NCBI GenBank assembly: GCA_964571235.1
Contig: CAZNAI010000002.1
Coordinates: 1 to 64,000, forward strand
DNA from: JACRAV01 sp964571235
GTDB taxonomy: Bacteria; Zixibacteria; MSB-5A5; GN15; FEB-12
Reading direction: 5' to 3'
Length of the DNA: 64,000 bases
Under the pieces are notes generated by a model, which saw nothing but the letters and a program-made list of their open reading frames with translations, did not search any database and was not told the origin of the DNA. Both the position numbers and the translations under genes were made by a program. Shown in pieces: positions 1-7,290 of this stretch; positions within the stretch are counted from its first letter, which is position 1, and every line of letters begins with the position of its first letter.

Positions 1-1002
1 GGAAATAATTACGCGGCGTACAATGTGCTGAATCCGTACGGTGTGGCCACCAGGTGGAAGGGTGCGATTTCGAGTACCGGGTACGGATTTATCTCAGAGG
101 GTGGACGCGGAGTGCGGTTTTACGGGTATTTCGACAACGGTGTCGAGATGGCCTCGGCGCAGAATAATGGGCTTTACCTCCAGGGTGGAGTCAGGAACGG
201 AGCATCCGGACTGAGAGCTGAACATCAGAACGGGAATGGTGGGTATCCGATGTGGCTCGAATCCCTCCGTGGTGATCACATTGCGATTCATGGTGAGATT
301 GACACGGTCAACTATGCCCGCAATGGCGGCGGGGGCGGAGGTGGCGGCGGATTGTGGGCGGACACGAACGCCTATCTGGCGTACCATCTGGCTCACGCGG
401 AGGCGTTCTACGGACCGTTTAACACCGGCAATGGCATACGTTCGGTGCGGATATTTGTGCTCGATACGATGCAGGTGCCGGATCGGGCTGTTCAGGCGGT
501 GTATCTCACCATTGCGAATCAGGCCGGAGTGGATATTGCCAGCGCGAAAACCGGGAGCTCGGGCTCTCAGACGTTCAATCTGGACGATGGAACGTATTTG
601 ATCAAAGCGTTCATGCCGGGTTGGTATTTGGCGCAGAAGACGGTTGTGATCGCGGGCAATGCGGATTCGGTGGCGGTGGTCGGCTACAATGTGACGGGGT
701 CCTCGCGAATCTGCAATGTATGGGGAACGGTGATCGATGATGGCGGCAATCCGATGCAGTATGCCACGGTGTCGATCGCGGTTCCGGACGCGGTGGTGGC
801 CACCGATTCAAGCGGCGTGATGCAGAAGCTGAATCGTGAGGTGCAGGCTGACGCGCAGGGCCGGTTTGCGTTCACGGTGCTCAGATCCTCGGCGATTGGC
901 GGGGCAAAGTACACGCTGACGGCGACAAAGCAGGGATATGCGAGCCGGAAGGTAAGCTTTGCGGCTCCGGATGCGGCGAATTATCGGGTGTATTTCAGAT
1001 GA
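1..1002 (+). CDS. Phage fibre/appendage-like structural protein, 5' partial
   Basis: The frame is open from the first base, so the N-terminus lies outside the window; a GTG at 25 is only an internal candidate start. The visible part is rich in Gly, Asn and aromatic residues in short beta-like repeats, has a run of nine glycines about a third of the way in, and ends in two Ig-like or carboxypeptidase-regulatory-like modules (a region with VWGTVIDDGG and a final YTLTATKQGY). This composition suits a phage tail fibre or another virion appendage. The stop overlaps the next start as ATGA, and transglycosylase and holin-like genes follow, which supports a phage late operon. No specific family is recognised; fibre is an inference. 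Confidence 0.6.
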   Translation, partial: GNNYAAYNVLNPYGVATRWKGAISSTGYGFISEGGRGVRFYGYFDNGVEMASAQNNGLYLQGGVRNGASGLRAEHQNGNGGYPMWLESLRGDHIAIHGEIDTVNYARNGGGGGGGGGLWADTNAYLAYHLAHAEAFYGPFNTGNGIRSVRIFVLDTMQVPDRAVQAVYLTIANQAGVDIASAKTGSSGSQTFNLDDGTYLIKAFMPGWYLAQKTVVIAGNADSVAVVGYNVTGSSRICNVWGTVIDDGGNPMQYATVSIAVPDAVVATDSSGVMQKLNREVQADAQGRFAFTVLRSSAIGGAKYTLTATKQGYASRKVSFAAPDAANYRVYFR

Positions 1003-1196
1003 GTACACCCGATTTGGGGCGGGAACGGATGGCGCTGGCCGATGAGTGGACTCACTTTCAGCATTTGCGGAAAGCAGAAAAGATTGCGCGAATGAATAAA
1101 CCCGACGAGGATTGGTTCGTGCGGACGGAAATCGACATCATCAACGGGGCTCTTTTGATCCGGGCGTTGGGTGTTATCCCGGCGAATGTCGTTTAA
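999..1196 (+). CDS. Small hypothetical phage protein (65 aa)
   Basis: This 65-residue protein starts at an ATG overlapping the previous stop (ATGA) and ends inside the start of the transglycosylase gene, so it is translationally coupled on both sides. It is charged and helical in its first two thirds (many Arg, Lys, Glu, Asp) with a more hydrophobic C-terminal end (ALLIRALGVIP). It has no signal peptide and no recognised motif. Its place between the fibre-like gene and the lysis genes suggests a small phage structural or accessory protein; the function is unknown. Confidence 0.55.
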   Translation: MSTPDLGRERMALADEWTHFQHLRKAEKIARMNKPDEDWFVRTEIDIINGALLIRALGVIPANVV

Positions 1197-1665
1197 TCAG
1201 AAAGAGGGATGTGTGACTCCGAGTTTCGGATATGAGTGGCTGATTCGCGTGTATCGCGAGTTGGCGTTGAAGGCGGGGCTTTTGTACCAGGTGCCGGAAT
1301 CGCTGGTGCTGGCGGTGATCAAACAGGAGAGCTCGGGGAATCCGATTGCGATGTCCAATGCGGGAGCGATCGGGCTGATGCAGATGATGAAGCCGGCGCT
1401 ATCGGATTTCAATTTGAAGTTTCACAAGGAATACGAGCTGGCGGATATGTACCGGGCGGTTGAGAATATCGACGCCGGGACGGGGTATCTGTCGATGAAG
1501 ATTGCCGAGATGGGGGGCGATGTGGATCTCGCGATAAAAGCATACAATCAGGGGGCGGCGCGAGTGAAGGCCGATCACAGCAAGGGGCAGTGGTACTGCG
1601 ATGGGGTGCGCAAACATGAACAAGCAATACTGAAACTTTTGAAGCCGCCCGGAGTGACGGCATAG
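1186..1665 (+). CDS. Phage-type lytic transglycosylase (SLT domain)
   Basis: A compact soluble lytic transglycosylase of about 159 residues that cleaves the glycan strand of peptidoglycan between MurNAc and GlcNAc. The catalytic Glu sits in KQESSGNP, followed by the family motif GAIGLMQMM and the C-terminal AYNQGAARV signature. It has no signal peptide, so it would be an endolysin needing the neighbouring holin, or a virion-associated lysin. ATG 1186 is chosen; GTG 1171 upstream and GTG 1213 (with a GAGGG just before it) are alternatives. It overlaps the preceding small gene and is followed 9 bases later by the holin-like gene. Confidence 0.85.
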   Translation: MSFNQKEGCVTPSFGYEWLIRVYRELALKAGLLYQVPESLVLAVIKQESSGNPIAMSNAGAIGLMQMMKPALSDFNLKFHKEYELADMYRAVENIDAGTGYLSMKIAEMGGDVDLAIKAYNQGAARVKADHSKGQWYCDGVRKHEQAILKLLKPPGVTA

Positions 1666-1674
1666 GAGGAGCCG

Positions 1675-1947
1675 ATGTTTAGTAAAGAGTGGTTTGACGC
1701 GATTTGGGATTTCCTGCACAAGGTGATCGACCGCACGGGGACGAAGTTTGCCCTGGCGGCATCGAGTATCGGTGGGATTTTGTACATGGTGTACAAGGGC
1801 GGGATCCCGGGGCAGCTCGGCATTGCCGGCACGGCGGTGGTAATGGGGGCGATTGTGGCGATCAATGTAGGGTATTTCATCTGGCGGCGAGCGCAGGAGA
1901 AAGACGCCACGGTGACAAACGGAAGCGAAGCGCCGCCGGCGAGCTGA
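1675..1947 (+). CDS. Holin-like small membrane protein (90 aa)
   Basis: A 90-residue protein with an amphipathic N-terminal helix (residues 1-25), a hydrophobic segment near residues 26-43, a second at about 48-70, and a short charged tail ending in a Pro/Ala-rich stretch. Size, two membrane segments and position directly after a lytic transglycosylase fit a phage holin that permeabilises the inner membrane. A strong AGGAGG ribosome binding site lies just before ATG 1675. No named holin family can be assigned by eye; the role rests on topology and neighbours. Confidence 0.6.
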   Translation: MFSKEWFDAIWDFLHKVIDRTGTKFALAASSIGGILYMVYKGGIPGQLGIAGTAVVMGAIVAINVGYFIWRRAQEKDATVTNGSEAPPAS

Positions 1948-2019
1948 TCGGATTTAGGTGAGAGCGTACATTTAGACGAGTTCATTGCAATTCATTAAAC
2001 TGATTCAAAGGAGCCGAGT

Positions 2020-2370
2020 ATGGGTGTGGAGACCATTAATCACGTCACGGAAATAAAAATCAATCCGGATTCCGGGGTTGTCTTTTTCGACAAGGACCGG
2101 ACGAACAAGGTGTTCGTGACGAGACAGTCGAGCGTTCCGGAAGTGGGTCTTCTTCTGGAAATCGAAGTGAAGGGAGCCGGTGTCAGGCTCGAGTACGACA
2201 ACGTCGACCGCGTTTTGACAGTGACTCAGGTTGAAAGCCGGAGAACGGCTGACGCCATCGAGGAGACTGCGCCTGTCGAAACTGCCGCCGGCGCTCAGGC
2301 GACTGGGGCGGGCGAAGAAACCATCACCGAGGAGACTGCGTCGGGTAACGGCACGGGTCAGCCGGGCTGA
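2020..2370 (+). CDS. Hypothetical protein of the phage right end (116 aa)
   Basis: A 116-residue soluble protein with a good AAAGGAG site upstream of ATG 2020. The first 75 residues look like a small beta-rich domain (alternating hydrophobic strands, e.g. SGVVFFDKD and GVRLEYDNVD); the last 40 are a low-complexity tail rich in Glu, Thr, Ala and Gly. No signal peptide and no recognised family. It lies between the holin-like gene and an exported protein at the end of the integrated element, so it may be a cargo gene rather than a virion component. Confidence 0.5.
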   Translation: MGVETINHVTEIKINPDSGVVFFDKDRTNKVFVTRQSSVPEVGLLLEIEVKGAGVRLEYDNVDRVLTVTQVESRRTADAIEETAPVETAAGAQATGAGEETITEETASGNGTGQPG

Positions 2371-2454
2371 GTTCGACGATTTCAGTAGTGCGCGACACCA
2401 CCACCAATTCCAGTGAAGCAGATTGACTGAAACGCGAAACGAAAGGATGAGATA

Positions 2455-2985
2455 GTGAAACGGCTTTTGTCGATGACAATGATCATCATGGTTGTGGCGC
2501 TGACGCTACCTATATTCGTGCATGCGGATTCCGATCCGGCGAACATCGGGTATTTCGGAACCCAGTACAGCACGAAGGTGGCGGACGGCGAGAAGAAGCT
2601 GATTTTGGTCGGCGGGTATGGGACCCGAATTGCGGGAAATCTTTGGGAACTCAACTCGGGCCAAATCGGATCGAGCGGGTATGTGTCACTGGAGCCGGCG
2701 CTGGCGTATGTGTTTCGCCTGACCGGCGGATCGATTGTGGGTGTTCCGGTGGGGGCGCAACTGCGCGGTGCTCTTCATGCAGGGGTATCCTCGGATTGGG
2801 TCAACAGCGATGGCACGGGGCCGTGGTTGAATTACATTCCCGGAGCGATCGGTGGCACGCTGTATGTTGAATTACCGAGCTACTGGGGTGGCGCAATATC
2901 TGCCCGCCAGAAGTTCACGTTCAAGGACAGCACGAAGTACCAGGATGGCTGGATTATCAATTTAAACATCACGAAGCGGTTCTAA
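2455..2985 (+). CDS. Exported hypothetical protein, beta-barrel-like (176 aa)
   Basis: The protein begins at GTG 2455 with an N-terminal signal peptide (KR, a long hydrophobic core, cleavage expected after VHA near residue 24). The mature part is rich in Gly, Tyr, Trp and alternating hydrophobic strands (LVGGYGTRIAG, YVSLEPALAYVF, WIINLNITKRF) and ends in an aromatic residue, as small outer-membrane barrels do. It is the last gene before the terminator and tRNA fragment that close the phage-like element, a usual place for a lysogenic-conversion gene. No family is recognised. Confidence 0.55.
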   Translation: MKRLLSMTMIIMVVALTLPIFVHADSDPANIGYFGTQYSTKVADGEKKLILVGGYGTRIAGNLWELNSGQIGSSGYVSLEPALAYVFRLTGGSIVGVPVGAQLRGALHAGVSSDWVNSDGTGPWLNYIPGAIGGTLYVELPSYWGGAISARQKFTFKDSTKYQDGWIINLNITKRF

Positions 2986-3010
2986 AGAATCGCTTTTGTG
3001 TTGCTCCCCG

Positions 3011-3041
3011 GCCCACCGGCACCCCCGCCGGTGGGCTTTTT
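3011..3041 (+). terminator. Rho-independent terminator at the end of the phage-like element
   Basis: A perfect 10-base stem, GCCCACCGGC (3011-3020) with GCCGGTGGGC (3027-3036), closes a six-base loop and is followed by TTTTT. It lies 26 bases after the stop of the exported protein gene and would end the rightmost transcript of the integrated element. Confidence 0.85.
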
Positions 3042-3101
3042 GTTGGGCCGGTGGCAAGATGTTTCACGTTAAACCTTTGGGGTTCGGTGGGGTTATCAAT
3101 A

Positions 3102-3143
3102 CTGAAAATCCGTGTGTCCGCAGTTCAATTCTGCGGGGCGCCA
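3102..3143 (+). other. 3' fragment of a tRNA-Phe gene (probable att site)
   Basis: The sequence reads as the 3' half of a tRNA: an anticodon-loop-like CTGAAAA (GAA anticodon, Phe), a T arm CGCAG/TTCAATT/CTGCG (3119-3135), then GGGCGCC and discriminator A at 3143, without encoded CCA. The expected 5' partner GGCGCCC is absent upstream and the preceding bases do not pair as an anticodon stem or D arm, so no complete tRNA is present. Such a fragment is what site-specific integration into a tRNA gene leaves at the far end of an element. A weak GC hairpin with a T run follows (about 3154-3180). Confidence 0.7.
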
Positions 3144-3187
3144 TTTTTCTTTGCCCGAAATGAGACGCCGGGGCTTTTTTATTCAAC

Positions 3188-4003
3188 TTAAAGCCGAACA
3201 GAGAATTTGATCGCCGGATGGCCCTCGATGGTGGAAGGAAGAATCGACACCGGAGAGGTTCGTCGATCCGAGCGGCGGGCCAGTTTCAACGAAATATATG
3301 TGCCAAGCAGTCCGCCCGCGATAACATCGCTCAGATAGTGCTTGCCCTCCTGCAGTCTCGATAGCCCGACATATCCGGCAATGGCAAAGGCGCCGATGCC
3401 CCAAGTTTTGCCAAAGTGCGTGTACACGGCGCCGGCGGTTGCAAAAGCGGATGATGTGTGACCCGACGGATACGAATAGGGGGTTCCGTCCGGTCGTGTT
3501 CGATTGATTCCCCGCTTGAAAACGGTTATGAGAAAGCCATTGGCCGCCTGTACTCGGAATAAATCAGTCCCGAAATTCGCCAATGAGGGCGCTCCAAAGG
3601 TCTTGCCCGCCGACCACAACGTTGCCGCAACCCCGACTGGAAAAGCGCCGTCGCCGACGATCTCTCCCACTTCAAAGAGATTGTCGGCAAAAGTCGAACT
3701 ACCCCATATCTCGGTGAAGAGGGGGGGCTCCCGCTCGATTGCTCTCGGGAAAAGGCCGGGGATGATCGACAGTCCACCCACCACGGCATGGAAATCGGGC
3801 TGACCTGATAGATAACTCAAGTCGTTTATCATCTGCACGAAGAAAAAGCGGCGTTTTGGAGACTCGGTTGTCGGCGCTGTGTAGAAAGCACTCGTGGCTT
3901 TCCGCAGGTCGCCCGGTGACGCGGTGCGCACAGGGGCACAATTGCCGGCTTTCCACAACGAGAGGCATAGAACAAGCCCTGCTACGGTTGTAGGAAGGTT
4001 CAC
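3188..4003 (-). CDS. PAP2-superfamily phosphatase, exported
   Basis: A 271-residue acid phosphatase of the PAP2 (phosphatidate phosphatase type 2 / haloperoxidase-like) superfamily. All three active-site motifs are visible: KRGINRTRP (KX6RP), YPSGHTSSAF (PSGH) and SRLQEGKHYLSD (SRX5HX3D), between hydrophobic helices. An N-terminal hydrophobic stretch suggests export or membrane insertion. Likely substrates are lipid phosphates such as undecaprenyl pyrophosphate or phosphatidate, but this cannot be fixed from sequence. It starts at a GTG overlapping the msrB stop (GTGA), so the two genes are co-translated. Confidence 0.88.
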   Translation of the reverse strand: MNLPTTVAGLVLCLSLWKAGNCAPVRTASPGDLRKATSAFYTAPTTESPKRRFFFVQMINDLSYLSGQPDFHAVVGGLSIIPGLFPRAIEREPPLFTEIWGSSTFADNLFEVGEIVGDGAFPVGVAATLWSAGKTFGAPSLANFGTDLFRVQAANGFLITVFKRGINRTRPDGTPYSYPSGHTSSAFATAGAVYTHFGKTWGIGAFAIAGYVGLSRLQEGKHYLSDVIAGGLLGTYISLKLARRSDRRTSPVSILPSTIEGHPAIKFSVRL

Positions 4004-4593
4004 TCAGTTTTGTCGCTTGATGGTGTGGGTGATATTGAATCGGATTTCTTGAAATCCAACGAGGCAGAATTGACACAGTATCGCAGGCCGGTTGGATTGG
4101 GGCCGTCCTCAAATACATGGCCCAAGTGCGCACCGCATTTAGTGCAGGAGATTTCCACCCGCCGCATGCCCAGCGTGTTGTCAGAATGCTCAGCAACCGC
4201 TGAGGATTCGACCGGTTGATAAAAACTTGGCCAGCCACTACCTGACTCGAATTTCGTACTTGATTCAAACAACTCCGCCCCACAGCAGATACAGTAGTAT
4301 TTCCCGTTTTCGTGGTTGTTCCAGTACTTGCCGGTGAAGGCGCGTTCGGTACCCTTCTGACGGGTAATGCTATATTGCTCCGGAGTGAGCCGGGCTTTCC
4401 ATTCCTCTTCGGTTTTAGACACGAATGTCATCCTTTCGGTTGAACCCGATTGCACCGCAACCTTGTCGGTTTGAGGGGTAGTCGGTCGCGAATTAACCTC
4501 CATGGCAAAGTAGACGATGCCAGCGGCAATACACACTGTTGCAAGCACAATTGTAATAGTCATTTGGATGTACCTTGTTCTCCCCGTCCGCAC
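4000..4593 (-). CDS. msrB: Peptide-methionine (R)-S-oxide reductase MsrB, membrane-anchored
   Basis: MsrB reduces methionine-R-sulfoxide in proteins. The 197-residue product has an N-terminal membrane anchor (about residues 8-30), a short linker, and the MsrB domain. Two zinc-binding CxxC pairs are present (YYCICCGAELF and SCTKCGAHLGH), as is the catalytic Cys in RYCVNSASLDF. The anchor implies it works on the periplasmic side, repairing oxidised envelope proteins. It overlaps the downstream PAP2 gene by four bases. Confidence 0.93.
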   Translation of the reverse strand: MRTGRTRYIQMTITIVLATVCIAAGIVYFAMEVNSRPTTPQTDKVAVQSGSTERMTFVSKTEEEWKARLTPEQYSITRQKGTERAFTGKYWNNHENGKYYCICCGAELFESSTKFESGSGWPSFYQPVESSAVAEHSDNTLGMRRVEISCTKCGAHLGHVFEDGPNPTGLRYCVNSASLDFKKSDSISPTPSSDKTE

Positions 4594-4644
4594 ATTTAAC
4601 GATTGGTGAGGACGAAAAGTTCCGAATGGTGATAGGCAGATCTA

Positions 4645-5127
4645 TCAGCCGGAGTGGGTGCCGCAACCAGCACAACGCCCGCAGGCACGAATCTCGTCGG
4701 TCACGGCGTCGACTTTAAGCAAAGCCCTCATGGAAACTCCATCGGGGCCGTGGTCGATGGTCTCAATAGAAATGGCATCATCGGGGCGTGATGATTCAAG
4801 CCCGGTCAAGGCGCGCAGACCTTTCTGGATCGCGAGCAAATGTTTAAGTCGAACGAATTCAACCACGGGGTCGTTGGCTGGGAAACGCTCAGAGAAAGCG
4901 TCGATGGTGGTGGACAGAATCTGGTTTGCCTGAAGCCCCCCGCACCATTTCAGTAACAGCGACTCTTTGCCGAGCGACCCGCCGCAGGTCAGCTTTGTAA
5001 GAGAATATCCGGAAAGCCGATCCTGGGAATCAAGATCGAGGCGCAACAACTCGGTGACATCGCTACACGGCATACATGAGCATACCGGATATAGACCTAA
5101 ACTGTCAAGTATTCTGTCGGCTGTCAA
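4645..5127 (-). CDS. Divergent NifU/IscU-like cysteine-rich protein
   Basis: A 160-residue protein that resembles the N-terminal scaffold domain of NifU/IscU by eye: an early CSDVTELLRLDL, a middle LTCGGSLGKESLLLKWCGG corresponding to the family's GCG-ASS-T-W-G segment, and a later helix FVRLKHLLAIQKGLRAL where IscU proteins carry HCSxLAxxA. The third scaffold Cys is therefore missing, with a His nearby. The C-terminus adds a CGRCAGCG cluster that could bind a metal or an Fe-S cluster. A role in cluster assembly or transfer is possible; the assignment is by pattern only and no cysteine desulfurase gene is nearby. Confidence 0.55.
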   Translation of the reverse strand: MTADRILDSLGLYPVCSCMPCSDVTELLRLDLDSQDRLSGYSLTKLTCGGSLGKESLLLKWCGGLQANQILSTTIDAFSERFPANDPVVEFVRLKHLLAIQKGLRALTGLESSRPDDAISIETIDHGPDGVSMRALLKVDAVTDEIRACGRCAGCGTHSG

Positions 5128-5132
5128 AAACG

Positions 5133-5160
5133 TTGCGCGTTGATAGTGGGGGGGTATATT
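5133..5160 (+). promoter_or_regulatory. Possible sigma70-type promoter for the aminotransferase operon
   Basis: TTGCGC (5133-5138) and TATATT (5155-5160) are separated by 16 bases, about 50 bases before the GTG start at 5210, in the divergent spacer between two oppositely oriented genes. Consensus match only; nothing else supports it. Confidence 0.3.
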
Positions 5161-5209
5161 GATCCGCTTACGGCGCTAAGCGGCCACAAAACAGACGAAA
5201 GGACCACCG

Positions 5210-6418
5210 GTGTCACAGAAAATACCCGTCAACGCCTTCCCGGATGGCTGGCAGATCAATCCTGATGTCCGCCATATCCAACCGTCGGTGATCCGCGAAA
5301 TCCTGAAAGTGGCCTCGCAACCGGGAGTCATTTCCTTTGCCGGGGGATTGCCGGCGCCGGAGCTTTTTCCCAAGGCTGAATTGCAGGCAATTTCATCTCA
5401 GGTTATCGACAAGTATGTGCCAGACTGTCTTCAATACTCTTTATCGCAAGGAATCGTTCCGCTGAGGACACTCCTGGCCGAACGAGCTACCAAACGCGGT
5501 ACTCCGACTTTACCGGCCAACGTCATTATCACTACGGGTGCACAACAAGGGCTTGAACTGGTTGGCAGAGCGTTTTTACAGCCGGGGGACTATGTCTTGA
5601 CAGAGAACCCAACGTATGTCGGGGCGTTGCAGGCCTTCAATTTCTACGGGGCCAAATACGCCACGGTCGACATGGACGAACAGGGGATGTTGGTGGATCA
5701 GCTTGAGAATGCAATCAAAGCCCATCGCCCTAAGTTCATCTATGTCGTTCCGACCTTTCAGAATCCGACCGGGATCACAATGACCATTGAGAGGCGGCGA
5801 GCGTTGTGCCGGATTGCCGCCCAACATGAGATTCCTCTGATCGACGACTCGCCGTATGGTGATATCCGCTTTGCAGGTGTAGATATTCCGAGCTTGAAAT
5901 CTTTTGGGGGCGACTCGGTGATTGCATTACGGACTTTCTCTAAGACAATGACACCGGGGCTTCGCGTCGGCTGGATCAACGCCTCGGCCGCGTTCGTAGT
6001 CTTATTGGAGAGAGTCAAGCAGTTCACCGACCTGCACTCGAGCTCGTTTACCCAGTATTTGGTTTATGAGTATATGCGTCAGGGACTGCTCGAGCCCCAT
6101 ATCGCGCAGATAAAAGCTGACTATTTGAACAAGCGCAATGTCATGATGAAAACGTTGGCCGAATCGTTTCCCCGCGAAATCACCTGGACCAATCCTGAGG
6201 GAGGGTTGTTTCTCTGGCTGAAGTTGCCCGCTCACATGAATGCCGAAGAGCTGTTTCACAAAGCGCTCGCGCTCAAAGTGGCGTATGTGCCGGGAGCGTC
6301 TTTCCATCCGAACGGCGGCGGTACTAATACCCTCAGACTGAATTTCTCGAACGCGACTCCGGAGTTGATTGTCGAGGGAATACACCGACTGGCACGTCTG
6401 TTCAAAGAGAACTTGTGA
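5210..6418 (+). CDS. PLP-dependent class I/II aminotransferase (2-aminoadipate aminotransferase-like)
   Basis: A 402-residue fold-type I aminotransferase. Visible signatures are FAGGLPAPELFP near the N-terminus, LQYSLSQGIVPLR, the ITTGAQQGLELVGRAF cofactor region, VVPTFQNPTG, and the PLP lysine in TFSKTMTPGLRVGW. This pattern is typical of the LysN/ARO8/MocR-related branch acting on 2-aminoadipate, aromatic or branched amino acids; the exact substrate is open. It begins at GTG 5210 with GAAAGGA upstream. Its stop overlaps the start of the DapF-family gene (GTGA), so the two products probably act together. Confidence 0.88.
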   Translation: MSQKIPVNAFPDGWQINPDVRHIQPSVIREILKVASQPGVISFAGGLPAPELFPKAELQAISSQVIDKYVPDCLQYSLSQGIVPLRTLLAERATKRGTPTLPANVIITTGAQQGLELVGRAFLQPGDYVLTENPTYVGALQAFNFYGAKYATVDMDEQGMLVDQLENAIKAHRPKFIYVVPTFQNPTGITMTIERRRALCRIAAQHEIPLIDDSPYGDIRFAGVDIPSLKSFGGDSVIALRTFSKTMTPGLRVGWINASAAFVVLLERVKQFTDLHSSSFTQYLVYEYMRQGLLEPHIAQIKADYLNKRNVMMKTLAESFPREITWTNPEGGLFLWLKLPAHMNAEELFHKALALKVAYVPGASFHPNGGGTNTLRLNFSNATPELIVEGIHRLARLFKENL

Positions 6419-7269
6419 GACGTTCTTCGCCCGTGGAAATACCCTTTTCAAAATACCACGCTCTCGGCAACGATTTTCTGGTTATTCAGATGGCCAAGAG
6501 TCCCGGTCGAAAGCGCTGGCAGGTTGCCTGCGGGATGTGCGATCGTCACACGGGAGTGGGGGCCGACGGAATCGTCTGTCTTTCTCCAAGCAAGTCAGCC
6601 GATCACCGGATAGATATTTACAACGCCGATGGCGGCTGGGCCGAAATGTCCGGTAATGGCCTTCGTATCGCGGCGGTGTGGGCGTCGCTGGCCGACAAGC
6701 GACAATCGGCCATTCGATTTGAGACTCCGGCCGGGATCGTTACCGCGAATCTACTGACACCGCCATCGGACGTGACGACGGTGTCGGCGGTGATCGGACA
6801 GCCCAATTTCGAAGTCAAATCACTGCCGATGAAATTCTCCAGCCGGCAGTGTATCAACGGCAAAGTAAAAATAGGCAAGGTTGGAATTGTCCTGATTTGC
6901 CTTTCGGTAGGCAATCCCCACGCCGTGGTGCCCGTGGATGATTTTGATTTTGACTGGCAGAAACTGGGGAGCGATATAGAATCGTCGCCATTGTTTCCTC
7001 GCGGAACAAATGTCGAATTTGTCAGAGTTGTCTCGCCAAAGAAAATCGAAGTGATGGAGTGGGAACGGGGAGTGGGGCCGACCGGCTCGAGCGGCACCGG
7101 AGCGGCGGCGGCTGTCGCGGCAATGGTTGTTGCAGGACAAGTTACGAGATCGTGCTCTGTCAAGTTTCCGGCAGGGACATTGCAGGTTGTGTGGCAGAAA
7201 GAGGATAACGCAATTCGACTTTCCGGGCCGGTCACCTACGTTATGCGAGGCCTATTCCACGCGCGGTAA
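6415..7269 (+). CDS. DapF-family (diaminopimelate epimerase-like) protein lacking both catalytic cysteines
   Basis: The 284-residue protein follows the diaminopimelate epimerase fold throughout: FSKYHALGNDFLVI at the start, DRHTGVGADGIV, YNADG, GNPHAVV, NVEFV and WERGVG. DapF uses two cysteines, one in the NADG-CGNG motif and one in GET-CGTG. Here both positions are Ser (AEMSGNGLR, TCC codon near 6648; TGSSGTGA, AGC codon near 7091), and the substrate-binding Glu of GET is Pro (GVGPT). A normal two-base racemase mechanism is therefore unlikely. It could be a specialised subfamily with another reaction, or a non-catalytic paralogue. The GTG start overlaps the aminotransferase stop. Confidence 0.85.
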   Translation: MRRSSPVEIPFSKYHALGNDFLVIQMAKSPGRKRWQVACGMCDRHTGVGADGIVCLSPSKSADHRIDIYNADGGWAEMSGNGLRIAAVWASLADKRQSAIRFETPAGIVTANLLTPPSDVTTVSAVIGQPNFEVKSLPMKFSSRQCINGKVKIGKVGIVLICLSVGNPHAVVPVDDFDFDWQKLGSDIESSPLFPRGTNVEFVRVVSPKKIEVMEWERGVGPTGSSGTGAAAAVAAMVVAGQVTRSCSVKFPAGTLQVVWQKEDNAIRLSGPVTYVMRGLFHAR

Positions 7270-7290
7270 GTCGCATACTTACTCATCATC

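Noticed and set aside
3071..3143. A complete tRNA ending at 3143
   Set aside because: Only the T arm, 3' acceptor strand and anticodon loop fit; no 5' acceptor GGCGCCC, D arm or anticodon stem exists upstream, so it is a fragment.
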